The notes below the pieces were generated by a model. It saw only the letters and a program-made list of their open reading frames with translations, did not search any database and was not told the origin of the DNA. Positions 21,044 through 26,063 of a DNA stretch of 26,063 nt are shown piece by piece (the first letter of the stretch is position 1; every line of letters begins with the position of its first letter). The position numbers were made by a program, and so were the translations under genes. This DNA is from Stereum hirsutum FP-91666 SS1 (lineage: Eukaryota > Basidiomycota > Agaricomycetes > Russulales > Stereaceae). The stretch lies in contig NW_006763133.1 in assembly GCF_000264905.1 (NCBI RefSeq), positions 3,490,116 to 3,516,178 on the forward strand. The letters are read 5' to 3'.

Positions 21044-21242
21044 TGTTGGTTGTGGTTGTGGCGCACATTTGTGGGGCCACTGTGGCACAGTTCGGAGTTC
21101 TCCCAGTTTAGGGTTAGGGTTAGGTTGCAAAAACCCGTCCATGTACATACCCTTACCCTTGTCTCTGTACCCCATCTCTGTGTCTGTGTCTGTGTCTGTG
21201 TGTGCTGGGCCATCAGCCCCCTCTGAGCTTCTATTCCTGACA
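21044..21242 (+). mobile_element. Small solo LTR, copy B (199 bp)
   Basis: The ends are TGTTGGTTGTGG and ATTCCTGACA. AGAAC stands directly on both sides (21039-21043 and 21243-21247), a perfect 5-bp target duplication. The body carries a telomere-like run (TTTAGGGTTAGGGTTAGG, about 21107-21124) and a TCTGTG microsatellite (about 21176-21205). No retrotransposon coding sequence is attached, so the superfamily is unknown. Confidence 0.85.
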
Positions 21243-21300
21243 AGAACAGGACAGCCTGCACAAGCTGTCGAGCAGAGCAACCATATCTCCCCAACTGGTA

Positions 21301-21695
21301 CAGTCATTTACCGGTCCTCTAGACACCATCACTCACCTAGACACCTCTCGCTAATTTGTGTGAAAGCTTCGGGCCTCGTAATTCATGTTTCTAAGTTATT
21401 TTTGAGCAAAAATAAGCTACTCTGGGTGGTCTTTGCACGTTTCGGTGAAGCTCTGCAAATTCTGGTGAAGGGGGAAAACGTGGGAAAATGGCCATGTGGC
21501 CCTTACCAGTCACCTAGACACCCGAAATTTACTCGCTGCTCGTGCAAACATTACCTGATTGGTCTCAAAGCTGTTTCAATCGATAGAGAGCACTCATAAT
21601 GTATATACACACAAAATGTTTTATGGGAAAAAGTGCCAAATTGATTGATACAGGAAAAATATGATTTGGGTGTCTAGAGGACCGGTAAATGACTG
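21301..21695. mobile_element. 395-bp MITE with the ends of the pogo-like element
   Basis: The first 46 bp match the left end of 4898-8791 at 45 positions (starting CAGTCATTTACCGG). The last 28 bp match its right end with one difference. TA flanks both sides (21299-21300 and 21696-21697). A third copy of the internal motif CACCTAGACACC lies near 21512-21523. The interior is unrelated to the transposase gene and has no coding capacity. It would depend on the pogo-like transposase acting in trans. Confidence 0.9.
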
Positions 21696-21774
21696 TACCG
21701 CTAAACTGACAGCTTTTGAAGACACTGATCTAGACGAAAATGATGCTATGCTTCCTCCACGAACGCGTAAATGA

Positions 21775-22722
21775 GTTCTGCCACCACCTGCCTATGCTTC
21801 TGCGAAAGCTGCTCGAGCTCAGACAACTGCTACGGTCTCATCCTCTGCTGCACTTTCTAGTGCTTTTCACGGCACACTGGAGGCATATGGAGGTTGAGAG
21901 TGAGGGAGAAGCTGTGGTGGATTATGAGGTCATGAGGGCAGTTCTATCGTCGGGTGGAGGAGGACACAGACGACTCGGGTGATAAGAGTGGCGAAGAGAC
22001 GAGGGCTCCAAATCAAAATTCTGAAGCCACCTTATGACACATATAGTCGAACTAATCAACATCACCTTCTCGGTCCTCACAAACGGGGCATATACGACAG
22101 ACACACTCTCTTCCAGCACAGCTTGGGCAGAATTTCCTGAAGAGATGGCGGCTTGGTACGATTGTGTTATTTTCAGAGCGAAAATTTGTGCTGCTTGCCT
22201 TACTAGGCTAGTTTCATGATATTTCTAACTGGATACATAGAAACATGCTGTGGTAGGTATTTTCGAGAAGATGAAAAGGACGCTGATTCAACATATTGTC
22301 CGCACAAAGAAAGTCAAATATGGGGGGAGAGGCCATTGCTGTACCCAGCATGACAGGCACGATGCCTGGTTTTTTTTAAATTTTCAGTTGTAACGTGCAG
22401 GTGATATCACCATAGGACCTCTCCTCATATTAGGATTTGTGAATGATGTTATTCCTGTTCTCATCTTGTTTCCTCTCAGACGCTAGCTGCCCTTACTGCT
22501 GTCACATCGGCCTGTGCTACTAGGCACAACCAGTCTGAGAGAAATGCACATGGTGTGAAGGGTTGTAAGTCGCCTATATTACCCTAATCTTCTTCCCGAT
22601 CATGGCCGCCTACTTGCAGTTAATCCATCTGGTCCTTTATGTTGCTTTTGTTCCGCTCCAACTGATATTTATTGCGGTAGATCCACAGGGTGAAGCTTTG
22701 AAAGCTTCCCTCCTGCGCTCTG
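21775..22722 (+). pseudogene. Decayed unknown gene, exon-like fragments
   Basis: Protein-like pieces continue in shifting frames after 21774: an Ala/Ser-rich piece to about 21890, then DDSGDKSGEETRAPNQNSEA (about 21965-22025), AWAEFPEEMAAWYD (about 22123-22165) and GIFEKMKRTLIQHIVRTKK (about 22258-22315). A short exon-like block TLAALTAVTSACATRHNQS (about 22480-22560) lies between an acceptor CTCTCAG and a donor GTAAGT (22565), and a matching acceptor TTGCAG ends at 22618. The spacing gives a 54-bp intron, normal for this genome. The identity of the gene is unknown, and the parts need not belong together. Confidence 0.3.
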
Positions 22723-22974
22723 TGTCCGAAGTATCACGACGAGACAGAGGGAATGTTCTGATATTTTGGCAATCCTTCCGGGACTGATAGGACCGCATAC
22801 TGCATAGCTATGACTTGGTAGTTATTCTCTTTCAAGCAGTCCGCAGAGCTGCGGATTCCGACCCTCGGAACCCGGCGCTTGGTTCCCGTTTAGGTAGTTT
22901 CTTTTCCAACTGTATAGTAGACCGGTAAGCCGCGGAGCGCGTCCTGTTAACCAGTCGATTATCTAGGCCTCACA
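22723..22974 (+). mobile_element. Shortened relative of the 397-bp LTR (252 bp)
   Basis: This copy starts TGTCCGAAGTATCACG and ends GGCCTCACA, corresponding to both termini of the 397-bp LTR read in the opposite orientation. About 145 bp are missing near the right end, including the region with the 27-bp direct repeat. It is clearly more diverged than the other two copies. The flanking pentamers CTCTG and CTATA do not match, so no target duplication is evident. Confidence 0.7.
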
Positions 22975-23094
22975 CTATACACAGTCCCGTTATACTAGAG
23001 AGAAGAAGAGCACTCTCCAGAACGAGCACAATCTCTACATCCAGTGCTTGCATTAATTGGCTATGAGATGATGCTCATCATACTGATGTTTGCA
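22975..23094. other. Short non-coding spacer
   Basis: This stretch lies between the LTR relative and the integrase-core relic. It contains a hairpin-like GATGATGCTCATCAT (about 23068-23082) but nothing else that I can support. Confidence 0.3.
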
Positions 23095-23645
23095 CAGGAA
23101 CACAAAGTTGGCGGGATTAGAGAAGAAATTCGACATTCCCTATGTTCGTAAGCATATCCCTACTGAGCTGGCCAAGCAAAGCTGTTCTGGGCGAAGTCGA
23201 CAAGGGTGGATGGGAGGGTTCGCAGCTTAACGGGCCAGACTTCATCCAGACGAAGCTTGCGAATCGTTTGGTCCTACCTCCCCGGTACGCTACTTTATTC
23301 TGATGTACTCATTATTGTACCTAAACAGTGTATACTTTAGGGATATCGTTCGCAAGATTATGCTTGAAGATAATCCGGGAGGTTTTGATGCTTATTATCC
23401 TGGGAAGCACAATGGTACGACTCGAAAGCCACTAATGTCCGTAGGTCCCTGGCAAGAGATCTCTGGTGACGGACACGAGAAGCCTGGTCACCTTGCTCTG
23501 GGTATGGGGAGATTGGACTTCCCGCATACGCATTCAAGGACAAGTGGCCGGATGAGCTCCTGTTCATGGAGGTCATTTGGAATGCTGCTTGCATTGCCAC
23601 TGCTCTTGCGCACCTCTACCTTGATTTTATTGAGCGTTATGGCGG
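23095..23645 (+). pseudogene. Integrase-core gene relic, truncated
   Basis: The first exon reads TKLAGLEKKFDIPYVRKHI (a helix-turn-helix-like segment) and, after a frame change, LNGPDFIQTKLANRLVLPP. A 56-bp intron follows (23285-23340, GTACGC...TTTAG). The next exon gives RDIVRKIMLEDNPGGFDAYY and then GDGHEK, where the first catalytic Asp of the retroviral-type integrase fold is expected. Next comes GLPAYAFKDKWPDELLFMEV and finally ALAHLYLDFIERYGG. A single-base deletion near 23510 separates the last two blocks. This family of integrase-core proteins is abundant in Agaricomycetes and is usually not linked to a retroelement polyprotein. The gene stops after ERYGG, where the expected 'TTDKGSE' block is missing and an antisense copia relic begins. 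Confidence 0.7.
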
Positions 23646-23659
23646 TACGTGCATTCATC

Positions 23660-24600
23660 TTTCTCTTCGTTCGGCTCGGTATGCTGGCGAAGAATCCCTT
23701 CCTCTGCACAATACGCATCATCCTTCCCAATATACTCTCCTCCCTTATCGTCCCTCAACATCTTAATCTTCCTCCCTAGCGCCTTCCCTGCATACGCCTT
23801 GAACACTGAAAGCCCCAAAAGCTTCACTCTTCTTCCTCAAGAACTGAACCGCCTTGAAACGTCCAGCATCGTCGATAAACGTGACCCAGTAGGGGTACCC
23901 GTTGCGGGTGGGAGGGAGGAGACCTTTGAGATCGCTATGGATGAGATCGAGAGGGTGAGAGCGAGGTGTAGCGGTCTTCGAAACGTGATGATGACATTAC
24001 TTCCTAGATAGGCAAGGCTCGCAGATAGGATTGGGTGTAGAGGAGGAAGAAATGGTAAGACCATCGACAAGCTTGAGTGTATGCACGCGTTCAACGGTGT
24101 CGTAGTTAGTATGAGAGAAACGGCGGTGGAGATCGAGTGGCAAAGTAGAAAATAAATGGGTATGATGAACTCAAAAGGAGGAAGTACGCCCATTGAGATA
24201 GCCAATGTTGCCGTCGACGATGGAGGCGGTAAAAAGCAGCTCTCCAGCTCGCTTGAAAGCGACGTCACGCCCGACGATGTGAAGCGCATAGAATCATCGG
24301 CCAAACAAATGGGCACGACGTGGGGAGAGTATGAGCAGCACCAATGACGATGAAGGGTCATGTGTGAAGAGGCTCCGATGCAGACTTTATCTTAGGACAA
24401 TCTCAAACGATGTGGGAAGGGGAGTCGCAGAAGAAGCAAAGGGGTTTGAGAGTGACTGCATAGCGAGCTCAGGAGTGTCTTCATTCTGCAGAGCACGATG
24501 TTTGCGGGATTGCTTCTCATTCGAGAAGGCTTGGGTGACACTATCGAGGGAGAGGTTGTTGTGATGGGTGAGGAAGGTGACGAAGTTGTTGTAGTCGCAA
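23660..24600 (-). pseudogene. Ty1/copia retrotransposon relic: gag zinc knuckle to integrase
   Basis: Read on the minus strand, 24590-24450 encodes a Gag-like helical stretch (NNLSLDSVTQAFSNEKQSRK). 24441-24391 encodes a CCHC zinc knuckle CFFCDSPSHIV-stop-DC. 24270-24190 reads FKRAGELLFTASI and GNIGYLNGRT. 24140-24000 is a GAG-pre-integrase zinc region (HRRFSHTNYDTVE, then CEPCLSRK). 23960-23670 is the integrase core with HSDLKG, YPYWVTFIDDAGRFKAVQF and ALRDDKGGEY-like sequence (MLRDDKGGEYIG), then EEGILRQHTEPN. At least two stops and several frameshifts kill it. The protease, reverse transcriptase and both LTRs are not seen. In a normal element, reverse transcriptase would follow at lower coordinates, where the plus-strand integrase-core gene lies instead. 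Confidence 0.82.
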
Positions 24601-24623
24601 GCCTTTCAAAGTGCTGACTGCGT

Positions 24624-24926
24624 TATTACTGACATCTTGCTAGTCTTTCTCTACTTGCAAACTCCGAATGAGCACTCTGTGCACTTTGAGTATAGGCTGC
24701 TTAATCACTTCGGATTCTTTTTGGACGTTTACCTTGTGATACATACACCTTATCTCCCACGAAGATTGGCACATAAATCCATCAATTATGTTTAGATATC
24801 CAAATACGCTGCAGAATTGGCCATTTACAGCTAAAAACCGATGTTTTCCATACTTACTGTATCACACAGACTAGTCATGACATGGTGGATGACCCGGAAA
24901 CATTTAATACAATGTATCCTAACCCC
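24624..24926 (+). repeat. Dispersed 303-bp repeat, copy b (copy a at 9441-9743)
   Basis: It is the same length as and colinear with copy a, and in the same orientation. It lies exactly between the gag end of the copia relic and the tail of the second pogo-like transposase, so it probably marks an insertion or break between them. Confidence 0.65.
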
Positions 24927-24929
24927 GCC

Positions 24930-26063
24930 CCACACCGCGCCCTCATCTTATCTCGCTTCTCTTCCCACTCGCCCGCCAACGTTGCGTGAACCTGGCCAAC
25001 CCGAACATTCTCCTGTCCTCTCCATTCCTTCGCCTTCTTGTTGTCAATTTTCGTTGCCTCCTTTCCTCTTACCCTCCTATCATCATCCTCTACAGCAGCA
25101 AGGAACTCGGGACCCGACCAAATGTGACCTTCTGTTGTGTGTGCCAAAGCATCGGCCTTCCACCGACACCGCTTCGTCTCTTCAGTATACAACTTCTCCC
25201 TCAGCTCATCATTGTACAAGCCCTGCATCACCATCTGGCTCTCAACGACATCCCGTCCCTCAACAACCTGATCCTCCATCACTCCAATATGCCCCCGAAG
25301 TGCGAGAATCTCATTGTCTTTCTCCCTCAATGTTCGGCTGGATCCTTCTTCTGGTATTATAAGGAGGCTGGGGGAAGAGAGATGATGTATCGTTGGTGGT
25401 GGAACTTGAATAGACGATGGGAAAGAATCGTGTTCGGGGGCCAGAAAGGAATAGTTAGAGCGTTGTAGATGATCAAAGGTGCGTTCCACTCCCTCTTGAA
25501 GCTCTGTAGTATTGTAGTGTGCAGGCAGAGACAGAGAGATGGGAAGGGAGCATCGGTCACCGGAAGAAGATGTGAGGCGCAGATAATCGAGCACTCGAAG
25601 AACGACTGTGAGAAGCGTCACTGTCAATGATATTGCCCTCACAAAGTAATAGAAAAAGAAAGAGACGAAATCTATAGTAAGACTCACCTGTGAGAAGCGT
25701 CACTGTCAATGATAAAGAGACAAGGACGCTTCCCACAAGTTAAAAGGACGCGCTCCGGCGCTTACCGGTCTACTATACAGTTGGAAAACTACCTGCCTAA
25801 ACGGGACGCAGAGGCGCGGAACCGAGGCGCGGAATCCGGCCCTCTGCGGCCCGCTGGCTGGCGAAATAACTAAAGTCATAACTCTGCAGTAAGTGGTCCT
25901 ATCAGTCCCGGAAAAATTGCTAAAATATCAGGAAAATTCCCTCTGTCTCGTCGTAATACTCCGGACAGAAGATTCAAGCTATGTGCTGTCGTTGGACACT
26001 TGTCTGTGCGATGATCTACCGGACTCCGAAGCATGCGCATTAGCCTGTGGACAGGTGGCGGTT
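24930..26063 (-). pseudogene. C-terminal tail of a second pogo-like transposase, split by a solo LTR
   Basis: Between 25570 and about 24935 the minus strand is open. It encodes a Ser/Pro-rich segment, then a coiled coil (TLREKDNEILALRGHIGVME), then SGPEFLAAVEDDDRRVRGKE and a Trp-rich charged end (KKAKEWRGQENVRVGQ, then GEWEEKRDK). This is the architecture of the tail of the 5500-8529 transposase (SGDAFVAMVIEHEE, then charged Trp repeats), but the sequence is clearly different, so it is a paralogue. A 397-bp LTR (25571-25967) interrupts it. Beyond the LTR the frame continues toward the window edge with one TAG (about 25979). The DDE domain would lie outside the window. The apparent start codon of the long open frame lies inside the LTR and is not the real start. 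Confidence 0.6.
25571..25967 (-). mobile_element. 397-bp solo LTR, copy 2
   Basis: The termini are the same as in the copy at 14832 (TGTGAGGCG...CCGGACA). GAAGA stands directly on both sides (25566-25570 and 25968-25972). By eye it differs at about four positions from copy 1, which suggests recent insertion of both. The internal 27-bp direct repeat is kept. The strand is relative to the copy at 22723. Confidence 0.92.

Larger units (their letters stand above)
20922..21774 (+). pseudogene. Short reading frame hosting both a small LTR and a pogo-type MITE
   Basis: Coding parts are 20922-21043, 21248-21300 and 21698-21774. Removing the LTR (with one AGAAC) and the MITE (with one TA) leaves one open frame of 84 codons including TGA. 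It starts MEADPYATAMEG and ends DENDAMLPPRTRK. After the TGA the same frame continues with Ala/Ser-rich text (LPPPAYASAKAARAQTTATV) to about 21890, so the stop may be a CGA-to-TGA decay in a longer gene. I do not recognise the protein. Two independent insertions both keeping frame, plus the protein-like composition, make a real ancestral exon likely but not certain. Confidence 0.5.

Noticed and set aside
20734..21294. A 186-codon minus-strand frame, and overlapping plus frames at 20810-21226
   Set aside because: They cross the boundaries of the small LTR and its microsatellite and share no motif with known proteins.
22723..23645. LTR relative plus integrase-core gene as one LTR retrotransposon
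   Set aside because: No primer-binding site, gag, protease or reverse transcriptase lies between them, and this integrase-core family is usually found without an LTR element.
25571..25687. Start and first 39 codons of the long minus-strand frame 24875-25687
   Set aside because: This part lies inside the 397-bp LTR, so it is a chance fusion; only the part below 25571 belongs to the transposase tail.

Overview
The window looks like transposon-rich nuclear DNA of a basidiomycete, most likely an Agaricomycete. The evidence is the mix of gene families: a KDZ transposase with its CxC6 cysteine cluster, a pogo-like DDE transposase with a long coiled-coil tail, a multi-intron hAT transposase, a RecQ-type helicase relic and an integrase-core gene of a kind common in mushrooms. 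Introns inferred from restored frames are short (52-64 bp), with GTRAGT-like donors and YAG acceptors, which is typical of these fungi. I see no intact single-copy housekeeping gene, no rRNA or tRNA gene and no CRISPR array. Species cannot be named from this.

Layout. 1-1587 is non-coding and holds one MITE-like inverted-repeat element (355-881). 1588-2815 is a decayed KDZ transposase. 3765-4195 carries protein-like relics on the minus strand. 4210-4835 and 10203-10845 are two copies of one unknown repeat in opposite orientation, and they bracket a complete pogo-like element (4898-8791, TA target duplication). The transposase of that element is split by a solo LTR (6269-7031, target duplication GGGGC); taking out the LTR and one 57-bp intron gives one 734-codon frame. 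10846-13600 has no recognisable gene. 13600-14600 is a RecQ-like relic, followed by a charged coding stretch (14654-15390) interrupted by a 397-bp solo LTR. 15550-15716 is an assembly gap flanked by a 426-bp exact duplication, probably an artefact. 16701-19816 is a hAT element lacking its 5' end.

20464-22974 is a nest of insertions. It holds two small LTRs of one family, one with a perfect target duplication; a 395-bp MITE with the same ends as the pogo element; a decayed short reading frame that hosts the LTR and the MITE; and a shortened relative of the 397-bp LTR. 23095-23645 is an integrase-core gene that stops where an antisense Ty1/copia relic (23660-24600) begins. 24624-24926 is a dispersed repeat also found at 9441-9743. 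24930-26063 is the tail of a second pogo-like transposase, again split by the 397-bp LTR.

The clearest biology is layered transposition. The autonomous pogo-like copy and its short non-autonomous relative lie in the same window. Four LTR insertions (three with perfect 5-bp target duplications, plus the shortened relative) and two TA-flanked DNA elements give a readable relative history. I found no convincing new defence, toxin or metabolic system.
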